NCBI GenBank assembly: GCA_026398715.1
Contig: JAPLSI010000134.1
Span: forward strand, 1 to 5,067
Length of the DNA stretch: 5,067 nt
Source: Gammaproteobacteria bacterium
Lineage (GTDB): Bacteria; Pseudomonadota; Gammaproteobacteria; Xanthomonadales; Xanthomonadaceae
Direction of reading: 5' to 3'
Shown here: piece by piece, positions 1 through 5,067 of the stretch
Position numbering within the stretch: position 1 is the stretch's first letter
Layout of the letters: each line of letters starts with the position of its first letter
Program-made: the position numbers and the translations under genes
Notes under the pieces: generated by a model
The model's database searches: none
Told to the model about the DNA's origin: nothing
What the model saw: the letters and a program-made list of their open reading frames with translations, nothing else

Positions 1-2
1 CG

Positions 3-1112
3 CGTTTCCTGGCCATGCTCGGCCACGAGATCCGCACGCCGATGACCGGCGTGCTGGGCATGGCCGAACTCCTGCAGGGCTCGAACCTGGAGCCGCGACA
101 ACGCCTGCAGGTGGACGCGATACAGCGGGCTGGCGACCAGCTATTGCGCCTGGTGAATGACGCGCTGGACCTCGCGCGCATCGAGGCGGGCAAGCTGGCG
201 CTGGATGAAAAACCTTTCGACCTGCATGCCCTGCTCGATGAAGTCAGCGCGACCTTGCAGGCCTTGGCAAATGCGAAGGGCCTGCTGTTTTCCCTGCAAC
301 GCGCGCCGGGCACGCCGCGGGTATTGCGCGGCGACGCCGGCCGCCTGCGCCAGATCCTGTTGAACCTGGGCGGCAACGCGATCAAGTTCACCGACACCGG
401 CGAAGTCGCCCTGCGCAGCGCCGGCACGCCGCACGGACTACTGCTGGAAATTAGCGACAGCGGCCCGGGCATGTCCGGCGAACAGGTGGCGCGATTGTTC
501 CAGCGCTTCGAGCAAGGCGGCGACCTGCGCGCATCGCAACGCCTGGCCGGCAGCGGCCTGGGCCTGGCCATCTGCCAGGAACTCGCCGTCGCCATGCAAG
601 GCCGCATCGACGTGCAAAGCCAGCCGGGGCAGGGCACCTGCTTCCGCGTCACGCTGCCATTGCCCGTCGCCACGGTCGATGATTTGTTGCCCGAGCCCGC
701 CCGCCGCGCCGTGCGCAAGGTCAACGGCCTGAGCATCCTGGTGGTGGAAGACGATGTGACCGTCGCAGACGTCATCACCGGCTTGCTCGATTCGCTCGGA
801 CACGAGGCCGTGCACGCCGCCCAAGGCCTCGCCGCACTGACCGCCCTGTCGCAATCCAGATTCGATTTCGCCTTCCTCGACCTCGACCTGCCCGGCCTGG
901 ACGGCTTCGAACTCGCCCGCATCATCCGCAGCCAGGGCCACACGCTCGCACTGGTCGCACTCACCGCCCGCACGGACACGCAAGCCGAACCGCTCGCCCT
1001 CGCCGCAGGCATGCACGGCTTCCTGCGCAAGCCGGTAACGTCATCGCTGCTGCAATCGAAGATCGAAGCAGTGCTGGCCCTGATGCGCACCGGCGAACAA
1101 CCCAAGCTTTGA
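3..1112 (+). CDS. Hybrid sensor histidine kinase, C-terminal part (HisKA–HATPase–receiver), 5' end outside window
   Basis: This is the C-terminal part of a hybrid two-component sensor kinase. The frame is open from the first base, and RFLA precedes the ATG at 15, as in the usual RFLAxxxHExRTP H-box, so that ATG is internal and the sensor region lies upstream. Numbered from the ATG at 15, the phospho-accepting histidine is H4 (GHEIRTP). The N-box asparagines are N117 and N121 in LLNLGGNAIKF, the G1 box is D148-G152 (DSGPG), and the G2 box is residues 179-184 (GSGLGL). A linker leads to a receiver domain at about 240-355 with acidic pocket E245/D246/D247, phospho-aspartate D289 (DLDLPGLDG), T317 and K339 (RKP). 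All catalytic residues are present, so autophosphorylation and phosphotransfer to its own receiver are expected. No HPt or output domain follows, so the final acceptor is elsewhere. The signal sensed cannot be told from this part. Confidence 0.94.
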   Translation, partial: RFLAMLGHEIRTPMTGVLGMAELLQGSNLEPRQRLQVDAIQRAGDQLLRLVNDALDLARIEAGKLALDEKPFDLHALLDEVSATLQALANAKGLLFSLQRAPGTPRVLRGDAGRLRQILLNLGGNAIKFTDTGEVALRSAGTPHGLLLEISDSGPGMSGEQVARLFQRFEQGGDLRASQRLAGSGLGLAICQELAVAMQGRIDVQSQPGQGTCFRVTLPLPVATVDDLLPEPARRAVRKVNGLSILVVEDDVTVADVITGLLDSLGHEAVHAAQGLAALTALSQSRFDFAFLDLDLPGLDGFELARIIRSQGHTLALVALTARTDTQAEPLALAAGMHGFLRKPVTSSLLQSKIEAVLALMRTGEQPKL

Positions 1113-1148
1113 TCAACAGCGGTTTACGAGATGACTCGCAGCGCCGGT

Positions 1149-1242
1149 GGCCGGTAGGCATCGCGCCCGACATCGAAAACGTCCATGTTTTCGAAGTCGG
1201 CCGTTCCTTGCGTCCTGCACCACTTCGCGATGCCTACCGGCC
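1149..1242. repeat. 94-base nested inverted repeat (REP-like palindromic unit)
   Basis: The outer arms are a perfect 17-base inverted repeat: GGCCGGTAGGCATCGCG at 1149-1165 and its exact complement at 1226-1242. Inside lies a second inverted repeat of 14 bases (1167-1180 with 1187-1200) carrying one A·A mismatch (1172/1195) around a six-base spacer, GTCCAT. The remaining 25 bases (1201-1225) are unpaired. It begins 37 bases after the kinase stop codon, in a tail-to-tail gap, which is a common place for REP/BIME-type palindromes; the outer arm also contains GTAG, a tetranucleotide seen in several REP families. There is no T-run after either stem, so it is not a standard intrinsic terminator, though it could protect an mRNA 3' end. 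Assignment to a named repeat family is not possible from one copy. Confidence 0.75.
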
Positions 1243-1286
1243 CCCGACGTCGCCCCATTCACCAACGCGCTTGTCGGCAAGAAGCA

Positions 1287-1305
1287 GACGTGGTCCAACC
1301 ACGTC
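1287..1305. repeat. Perfect short inverted repeat with three-base loop
   Basis: GACGTGGT (1287-1294) and ACCACGTC (1298-1305) form a perfect eight-base stem around CCA. It has no T-run on either side, so it does not look like an intrinsic terminator. It may be part of the wider structured gap, or a protein-binding palindrome. Confidence 0.5.
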
Positions 1306-1557
1306 CGAAGAAAAGAGCAGAGCCGATGCCGCGATCGCAATTCGTAGCCGCGAAACATCAAGGAAAGCGCACACGTAGCTCCACCACGTGACAAGCCGCG
1401 CTTGTGCAGAGTAAGAACCACACCGACGAGCCCACCGCGCGCTGATTCTGACAAGCCAATTCACCGAGACGAAGCGGAAGCCTTGTACGGCTACTTGGTC
1501 GGGAGGACAGCAAGGACAGAAGTACGGATTGCGTATAGAAGCGGGGGGCGGTGTTTG

Positions 1558-1608
1558 CTTCGACAAAGTCGCGCGAGGGCCGACAGGCCCGAGTGCAGCG
1601 ACTCGAAG
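1558..1608. repeat. Three-part imperfect hairpin, possible structured RNA or repeat
   Basis: Three stems stack in register. CTTCG (1558-1562) pairs with CGAAG (1604-1608). After a four-base bulge (ACAA), AGTCGC (1567-1572) pairs with GCGACT (1598-1603). After an internal loop, GGGCC (1577-1581) pairs with GGCCC (1586-1590) around a GACA tetraloop. That gives sixteen Watson–Crick pairs in 51 bases. It lies in the non-coding gap, about 60 bases beyond the hemE stop codon, so it would sit in a hemE read-through transcript or be copied from the other strand. I recognise no RNA family in it. It could equally be a dispersed intergenic repeat; both readings are inference from pairing alone. Confidence 0.5.
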
Positions 1609-1659
1609 TGAATACCGACCCCTGCCTCGCCGCAACGCGTTACCGCTAGTACGCTAAAC

Positions 1660-1677
1660 CGCTTCTAGACAGAAGCG
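1660..1677 (-). terminator. Candidate hairpin terminator overlapping the hemE stop codon
   Basis: Read on the - strand, CGCTTCT pairs with AGAAGCG around GTCT, a perfect seven-base stem with a four-base loop that contains part of the hemE TAG stop. The sequence after it is GGTTTAGCG, so the T-run is only three bases long. This is weak for an intrinsic terminator. It may act with the hairpin at 1558-1608 to stop or stabilise the end of the operon transcript. Confidence 0.35.
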
Positions 1678-2717
1678 CGAGAGAATTCGTGCACAGCATC
1701 GACGAGGACCTTGACGTGGTCAGGATTCATGTCCGGAGACAACCCATGGCCGAGGTTGAAGACATGTCCTGGCCCGGGCCCGTAGCTTTCGAGCGTGCGT
1801 CGTACTTCCGAGCGGATCGCGTCCGGTGATGCGTACAAGGTTGCCGGATCGAGATTGCCTTGCAGCGCGATGCGATCGCCCGTGCGGCGGCGGGCTTCTT
1901 CAAGCGATACCAGCCAGTCCACGCCGAGGCCTTCGGCGCCGGTCTGCGCGAGTTCTTCCAGATACGGGGCGTTGCCCTTGCCGAACAGGATCAAGGGCGT
2001 GCGCTCGCTGCCTTCGCCGCGTTTGAATTCGCGGGCGATGCGTTGCAGGTAGCGCAGCGAGAATTCGCGGTAGTGGTGCGGGGCCAGCACGCCGCCCCAG
2101 GTGTCGAACACCATCAGGGCCTGCGCGCCGGCAGCGCGTTGCGCCGATACGTAGGCGATGACGGCGTCGGTGGTTACTTCCAGGATGCGATGCAGCATCG
2201 CCGGTTCGCTGAAGGCCATGGCCTTGATCTTGGAGAAGTTGTCGCTGCCGCCGCCTTCGATCATGTAGCAGGCCAGCGTCCACGGGCTGCCGGAAAAACC
2301 GATCAGCGGCACGGAGCCGTCGAGTTCGCGGCGGATCAGTCGCAGCGAATCCATCACGTAGCGCAGTTCGCCTTCCATGTCGGGCACGGCGAGTTTCGCG
2401 ACGTCGGCGGCGGTGCGCACCGGGCGGGCGAAGCGCGGGCCTTCGCCTTCGGCAAAACTCAGGCCCAGTCCCATCGCATCGGGAATGGTCAGGATGTCGG
2501 AAAACAGGATCGCGGCGTCCAGTTCGAACCGGCGCAGCGGTTGCAGCGTCACTTCGCAGGCCAGTTCCGGATTGGTCGCCAGCGCCATGAAGCTGCCGGC
2601 CTGTGCGCGGGTGGCGCGATATTCGGGCAGGTAGCGGCCGGCCTGTCGCATCAGCCATACCGGCGTGGCGTCCACGGGCTCGCGGCGCAATGCGCGCAGG
2701 AAACGGTCGTTCTTCAT
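1665..2717 (-). CDS. hemE: Uroporphyrinogen decarboxylase HemE
   Basis: HemE removes the four acetate carboxyl groups of uroporphyrinogen III to give coproporphyrinogen III in cytoplasmic heme synthesis; it needs no cofactor. The product is 350 residues, close to the usual size of about 350-355. The N-terminal signature [10 protein letters not shown] is at 19-28, with the substrate-binding arginines R24 and R28. The key aspartate is D74 (FSDIL), the second signature [13 protein letters not shown] spans 140-152 with the conserved Y151, and the late histidine is H324 (NLGHG). The ATG at 2717 (MKNDRF) was chosen because family members begin just before this point. The frame stays open to a TTG at 2738, and a GTG lies at 2723, but neither has a better ribosome site; Shine-Dalgarno matches are weak throughout. 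It is the last gene of the run, 58 bases after the WGR gene. Confidence 0.97.
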   Translation of the reverse strand: MKNDRFLRALRREPVDATPVWLMRQAGRYLPEYRATRAQAGSFMALATNPELACEVTLQPLRRFELDAAILFSDILTIPDAMGLGLSFAEGEGPRFARPVRTAADVAKLAVPDMEGELRYVMDSLRLIRRELDGSVPLIGFSGSPWTLACYMIEGGGSDNFSKIKAMAFSEPAMLHRILEVTTDAVIAYVSAQRAAGAQALMVFDTWGGVLAPHHYREFSLRYLQRIAREFKRGEGSERTPLILFGKGNAPYLEELAQTGAEGLGVDWLVSLEEARRRTGDRIALQGNLDPATLYASPDAIRSEVRRTLESYGPGPGHVFNLGHGLSPDMNPDHVKVLVDAVHEFSRASV

Positions 2718-2775
2718 CGTCACGGGCAAGTCTCGCAAAAGGATTTGGTGGGGGCGCGGCGGCGTGTCGAGGCGA

Positions 2776-3030
2776 TCACTGCGGCGCGCTCGCGCCCTGC
2801 GCGAACATCACCTGGAAACCGCGTTTGATTTGCGCATCGCGCGCTTTTTCGAAGGCGGCCAGGGCGGTGCCCTGGTCGAGGAACTGCTCGCGCTTGAGCG
2901 ATGCCTTGCCGCCGGTCTGGCCCACCTCGCGCAGCAGCGACCAGCCGCCCAGCATGTCCTGTTGCAGGATCAGCTGGACGTACTTGGGGATTTCACCGGC
3001 GACGGGGCGTTGTTGCAGCAATAGGCGCAT
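2776..3030 (-). CDS. Small WGR-domain protein
   Basis: This is an 84-residue protein that consists almost wholly of one WGR domain, a small fold found in PARP-type proteins, in MolR-like proteins and as stand-alone bacterial proteins, where it is linked to nucleic-acid binding. The sequence shows the family pattern: a first strand with LLLQ, then [19 protein letters not shown] at about 17-35, then GQTGGKAS at 37-44, then a helix rich in A, E and K (about 55-66) ending in KRGFQ (69-73). The tryptophan of WSL is present, but the motif that names the domain reads V-G-Q (36-38) in place of W-G-R. There is no signal peptide or membrane segment. It lies between aroB (45 bases upstream) and hemE (58 bases downstream) on the same strand, so it is probably co-transcribed. 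No Shine-Dalgarno is visible before its ATG. Its cellular role is unknown. Confidence 0.8.
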   Translation of the reverse strand: MRLLLQQRPVAGEIPKYVQLILQQDMLGGWSLLREVGQTGGKASLKREQFLDQGTALAAFEKARDAQIKRGFQVMFAQGASAPQ

Positions 3031-3039
3031 AGGGCCGCC

Positions 3040-3045
3040 ATTGTA
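3040..3045 (-). promoter_or_regulatory. Weak candidate -10 element (TACAAT) just before the WGR gene
   Basis: The - strand reads TACAAT nine bases before the ATG of the WGR gene. A start site six to eight bases downstream would fall almost on the ATG and give a leaderless or nearly leaderless message, which would fit the lack of a ribosome site. The position for a -35 box, however, is GC-rich and does not resemble TTGACA. It may be chance. Confidence 0.2.
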
Positions 3046-3075
3046 GCCGCGCCGCGCGCGGGGCTGGCGGGGGAT

Positions 3076-4143
3076 TCAGGAAAAAACCGCTTCTATCGCC
3101 GCTTCGGGGATGTCGGCCACGACCTCGGCATGCCCCAGTTCACGCCACAGGATCAGGCGCAGGCGGCCGGAAACGGCCTTCTTGTCGAGCCGCATGCGAT
3201 CGACCAGGGCCTTCGGGGACAGTCCCGCGGGCAGGGTGGTGGGCAGGCCGAAGCGTTCCAGCAAGGCTTGCAGCCGCTGCGCATCGGCCATCGGCGCGCG
3301 GCCCAGCTGGGCCGACAGGCGGGCCGCCAGCAACATGCCCAGTGCCACCGCCTCGCCGTGCAGCAGGCCGCCATAGGCCTGCTCGGTTTCGATGGCGTGG
3401 CCGAAGGTGTGGCCGAAGTTGAGCAACATGCGCTCGCCTTGTTCGGTCTCGTCGCGGGCGACCACGCCGGCCTTGTGCCGGCAACTGGTGGCAATCGCGG
3501 TCTCCAGCGCGAACGGTTCGCGCGCCAGCAGGTCGTCGGCATGCGCTTCGAGCCAGGCGAAGAAACCCGGGTCGCCGATCGCGCCGTACTTCAGCACTTC
3601 GGCCAGGCCCGCGCGCAGTTCGCGCTCGGGCAGGGTGGACAAGGTGCTGATGTCGGCGATGACCGCCGCCGGTTGATGGAAGGCGCCGACCAGGTTCTTG
3701 CCGCCCGGCAAATCGACCGCGGTCTTGCCGCCCACGGAAGAATCCACCATCGCCAGCAAGGTGGTCGGCAACTGCACGAAGCGCACGCCGCGCATCCAGC
3801 AGGCCGCCGCGAAACCGGCCAGGTCGCCGATGACGCCGCCGCCCAGTGCAATCACCGTCACGTCGCGGCTGGCGCCGAGGCCGGCCAGCGCCTGCATCAA
3901 TTGGCCAAAACGCTCGAGGGTTTTTTCCTGTTCGCCGGCCGGCAACACCACTGTGTGCACGGTCTTGCCCGACAGCGCGGACTGCACGCCAGCCAGGTAC
4001 AGCGGCGCCACGTTTTCATCGGTGACGATAAGCGCGTGGCGGCCGGGCACCAGCGCCGGCAGGTCGGTGCTCAACAGCAGGCCTTCGCCCACCTCGACCA
4101 CATAGCTGCGCGAGCCCAGCGAAACGGGGATGGTCTGGCTCAT
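3076..4143 (-). CDS. aroB: 3-dehydroquinate synthase AroB
   Basis: AroB is the second enzyme of the shikimate pathway. It converts DAHP to 3-dehydroquinate in the cytoplasm, using NAD+ and a divalent metal, usually zinc. The product is 355 residues, the normal length. The NAD-binding segment is [11 protein letters not shown] (101-111). The phosphate- and substrate-binding stretch is [17 protein letters not shown] (125-141), followed by the [12 protein letters not shown] region (147-158). The metal ligands expected from the family are E182 (AEVLKYG), H245 (NFGHTFGH) and H262 (LHGEAV), all present; K140 and K149 are also kept. The ATG overlaps the aroK stop codon as ATGA (4143-4140), which indicates translational coupling with aroK. 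Nothing looks broken or unusual. Confidence 0.98.
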   Translation of the reverse strand: MSQTIPVSLGSRSYVVEVGEGLLLSTDLPALVPGRHALIVTDENVAPLYLAGVQSALSGKTVHTVVLPAGEQEKTLERFGQLMQALAGLGASRDVTVIALGGGVIGDLAGFAAACWMRGVRFVQLPTTLLAMVDSSVGGKTAVDLPGGKNLVGAFHQPAAVIADISTLSTLPERELRAGLAEVLKYGAIGDPGFFAWLEAHADDLLAREPFALETAIATSCRHKAGVVARDETEQGERMLLNFGHTFGHAIETEQAYGGLLHGEAVALGMLLAARLSAQLGRAPMADAQRLQALLERFGLPTTLPAGLSPKALVDRMRLDKKAVSGRLRLILWRELGHAEVVADIPEAAIEAVFS

Positions 4144-4679
4144 GCGGCTTGCTCGCGTTTCCAGGCCGATTGCACCTGGTTGCCGAGCTTGCGCGCGGCG
4201 GCCACTACATCGAGCCCGTCGGAGTCGAACACCAGGTCGGCGACGGATTCGTAAAGCGGATTGCGGATTTCAGCCAGGGACTGCAATTTTTCGGAGCGAT
4301 CGCCGCTGGCCAGCAGTGGCCGGGTGTGGTCGCGCGCGAGCCGGCCCAATTGGTGGTCGAGTCCCACCCGCACGTACACCACGAAGCCGCGACGGCTCAT
4401 CCGTTCACGCGAGGCGGGCGACAACACCGCGCCGCCGCCGGTGGCGATGACTTGCGAGTGTCCATGGAGAAGTTCGTCGAGCATGCGTTCTTCGCGTTGC
4501 CGGAATCCGGCCTCGCCCTCGAGTTCGAAAATGGTGGCGACCGATGTGCCTGCCGCAGCTTCCAGGCGGGCATCGGCGTCGACGAATTCCAGGCCCAGCC
4601 TGCGCGCCAGCCGTTTGCCGAGCGAGGTCTTGCCAGCGCCCATCGGGCCGACCAGGATGAGATTTGGCGCGGGGTTCAT
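4140..4679 (-). CDS. aroK: Shikimate kinase AroK
   Basis: AroK transfers phosphate from ATP to the 3-hydroxyl of shikimate, the fifth step of the shikimate pathway, in the cytoplasm. With the ATG at 4679 the protein is 179 residues, normal for the family. The Walker A loop GPMGAGKT is at 11-18. The shikimate/Mg motif is D34 and D36 (FVDADARLE), R60 follows (GFRQRE), and the substrate-binding GGG is at 81-83 (IATGGGAVL). The lid arginine is R120 (HTRPLL) and the last substrate arginine is R139 (EIRNPLY). The frame stays open upstream to 4928, but that extension lies over the divergent SDR gene and is unlike any kinase N-terminus, so MNPAPN is taken as the start. It is probably the first gene of the aroK-aroB-WGR-hemE transcript. 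Its ribosome site is poor. Confidence 0.97.
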   Translation of the reverse strand: MNPAPNLILVGPMGAGKTSLGKRLARRLGLEFVDADARLEAAAGTSVATIFELEGEAGFRQREERMLDELLHGHSQVIATGGGAVLSPASRERMSRRGFVVYVRVGLDHQLGRLARDHTRPLLASGDRSEKLQSLAEIRNPLYESVADLVFDSDGLDVVAAARKLGNQVQSAWKREQAA

Positions 4680-4728
4680 GCCGCCGATGCTAGCATTTCG
4701 CCGTGATCGATCTCCCGATGTCCCCTCC
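4680..4728. promoter_or_regulatory. Divergent aroK / SDR start region with two palindromes
   Basis: This short segment must hold, or lie very close to, the promoter of the aroK operon and perhaps that of the divergent SDR gene. It contains a perfect ten-base palindrome, ATGCTAGCAT (4687-4696), and a perfect eight-base palindrome, GATCGATC (4705-4712). On the - strand TAGCAT could serve as a poor -10 for aroK, but it ends only seven bases before the ATG, and no good -35 is visible. On the - strand AAGGAGG (4730-4724) resembles a ribosome site but has no start codon at a workable distance. No recognised operator was found. Confidence 0.3.
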
Positions 4729-5067
4729 TTGAGCGCCTCCACCTGCCTGTTGATCGCCGGTGCGGGCGACTTGGGCTCGCGCCTGGCGGCGTTGCGGATT
4801 GGCCGCGATGCCGACGTGGTGGCCGTGCGCCGTCGCGACGTGGCCCAGCACCCCGGCGTGCGCCCGGTGCGCGCGGACCTCGCCACTGGCGAGGGCTTGT
4901 CGCGATTGCCGAAGCGGCCCGATGCCATGGTGTTCTGTGCCGCACCCGACCAGCGCGACGAGTCTGCGTATCGAAAACTCTACGTGGATGGCTTGCGCCG
5001 ATTGCTCGATGCCATCGATACGCCGCGCCTGGTCTTTGTTTCGTCCACCGCGGTGTCTGGCCAGGAC
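4687..5067 (+). CDS. NAD(P)-binding SDR / epimerase-like protein, 3' end outside window
   Basis: This is the N-terminal part of a Rossmann-fold protein of the extended SDR / NAD-dependent epimerase type; the frame is open to the last base, so the C-terminus is missing. The nucleotide-binding strand and glycine motif read LLIAGAGDLGSRL (GxGxxG, coded from 4747). An acidic residue follows the next strand (VRADLA), FCAAP has the position of the usual NAG-like segment, and the strand LVFVSSTAVSGQ near the end matches the family's SSTxVYG region with the tyrosine replaced by serine. The substrate cannot be named, and the YxxxK site, if present, lies beyond the window. The start is uncertain. ATG 4687 gives about 20 residues before the first strand, while TTG 4729 (MSASTCLLIAG) fits the family's usual short N-terminus better; ATG 4678 and 4657 are also in frame. 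None has a clear ribosome site. Confidence 0.85.
   Translation, partial: MLAFRRDRSPDVPSLSASTCLLIAGAGDLGSRLAALRIGRDADVVAVRRRDVAQHPGVRPVRADLATGEGLSRLPKRPDAMVFCAAPDQRDESAYRKLYVDGLRRLLDAIDTPRLVFVSSTAVSGQD

Larger units (their letters stand above)
1113..1664. other. Convergent intergenic region without a convincing gene
   Basis: This stretch separates the stop codon of the histidine kinase (+ strand) from the stop codon of hemE (- strand), so both neighbours transcribe into it. GC is about 60% by hand count, somewhat below the coding sequence. The short open frames here on both strands (for example - strand 1635-1234 and 1454-1113, + strand 1109-1378) are arginine-, serine- and proline-rich. They show no recognisable domain, they overlap one another, and they run across the inverted repeats, so I do not call them genes. 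It holds the inverted repeats listed separately (1149-1242, 1287-1305, 1558-1608, 1660-1677), a six-pair stem with a three-base loop at 1391-1405 (ACAAGC/GCTTGT), and a direct repeat TGACAAGCC at 1389-1397 and 1449-1457. No tRNA, rRNA or known small RNA was recognised. It may be repeat-derived sequence. Confidence 0.7.

Noticed and set aside
438..1016. 192-codon open frame on the - strand opposite the kinase
   Set aside because: Its composition is that of an antisense frame (Q-, A-, E-, G-rich) and it lies over the intact HATPase and receiver domains.
1331..1338. GCGATCGC palindrome (HIP1-like octamer)
   Set aside because: One copy of an eight-base GC-rich palindrome is expected by chance in such sequence, and the other genes do not look cyanobacterial.
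1442..1451. CTGATTCTG match to the start of tmRNA
   Set aside because: Only about ten bases agree; the TTCGACG that should follow, the tag reading frame and the tRNA-like ends are absent.
1234..1635. 133-codon open frame on the - strand in the convergent gap
   Set aside because: There is no domain, no ribosome site and no signal peptide, and it crosses several inverted repeats. It looks like spurious translation of intergenic sequence.
1634..1641. AACGCGTT palindrome considered as part of an integron attC site
   Set aside because: No paired R/L core sites or GTTRRRY at a proper spacing are present, and no integrase or cassette gene is nearby.
1860..2828. 322-codon open frame on the + strand opposite hemE
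   Set aside because: It is antisense to hemE, runs past its start, and has low-complexity composition and no recognisable motif; it is a typical high-GC shadow.
3130..4254. 374-codon open frame on the + strand opposite aroB
   Set aside because: It is the antisense of aroB and the end of aroK in high-GC sequence. The product is rich in Q, A, G, R and H with no domain, while aroB has every catalytic residue.
4149..4706. 185-codon open frame on the + strand opposite aroK
   Set aside because: It is a shadow of aroK with no domain features. The true + strand gene here is the SDR in another frame.
4680..4928. N-terminal extension of aroK up to 4928
   Set aside because: The extra 83 residues are R- and S-rich, do not resemble a kinase, and overlap the SDR gene on the other strand. 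The 179-residue form is of normal length.

Overview
This is a high-GC window whose proteins look gammaproteobacterial. The style of the histidine kinase and the aroK–aroB–(WGR protein)–hemE order suggest the Xanthomonadaceae/Lysobacteraceae (Lysobacter, Luteimonas, Xanthomonas and relatives). That placement comes from family recognition, not from a search.

Layout. (1) Positions 3-1112, + strand: the C-terminal part of a hybrid sensor histidine kinase (HisKA, HATPase, receiver domain); its sensor part lies upstream of the window. (2) Positions 1113-1664: a 552-base gap between two converging genes. It has no convincing gene, somewhat lower GC (about 60% by hand count), and several clear inverted repeats, notably a 94-base nested palindrome at 1149-1242 and a multi-part hairpin at 1558-1608. 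(3) Positions 4679 down to 1665, - strand: four tightly spaced genes in the order aroK, aroB, a small WGR-domain protein, hemE, probably one transcript. (4) From about 4687 to the window end, + strand: the start of an NAD(P)-binding SDR/epimerase-like protein, divergent from aroK.

How the genes work together. AroB makes 3-dehydroquinate early in the shikimate pathway and AroK phosphorylates shikimate later in it; both lead to chorismate and the aromatic amino acids. Their genes overlap by four bases (ATGA), which suggests translational coupling. HemE decarboxylates uroporphyrinogen III to coproporphyrinogen III in tetrapyrrole synthesis. The WGR protein between them has no known function. The short aroK/SDR intergenic segment should hold divergent promoters.

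Most of the window is ordinary housekeeping sequence. I do not see a new defence, mobile or regulatory system. The parts that deserve a second look are the structured convergent gap, the stand-alone WGR protein with an altered signature, and the crowded aroK/SDR start region.
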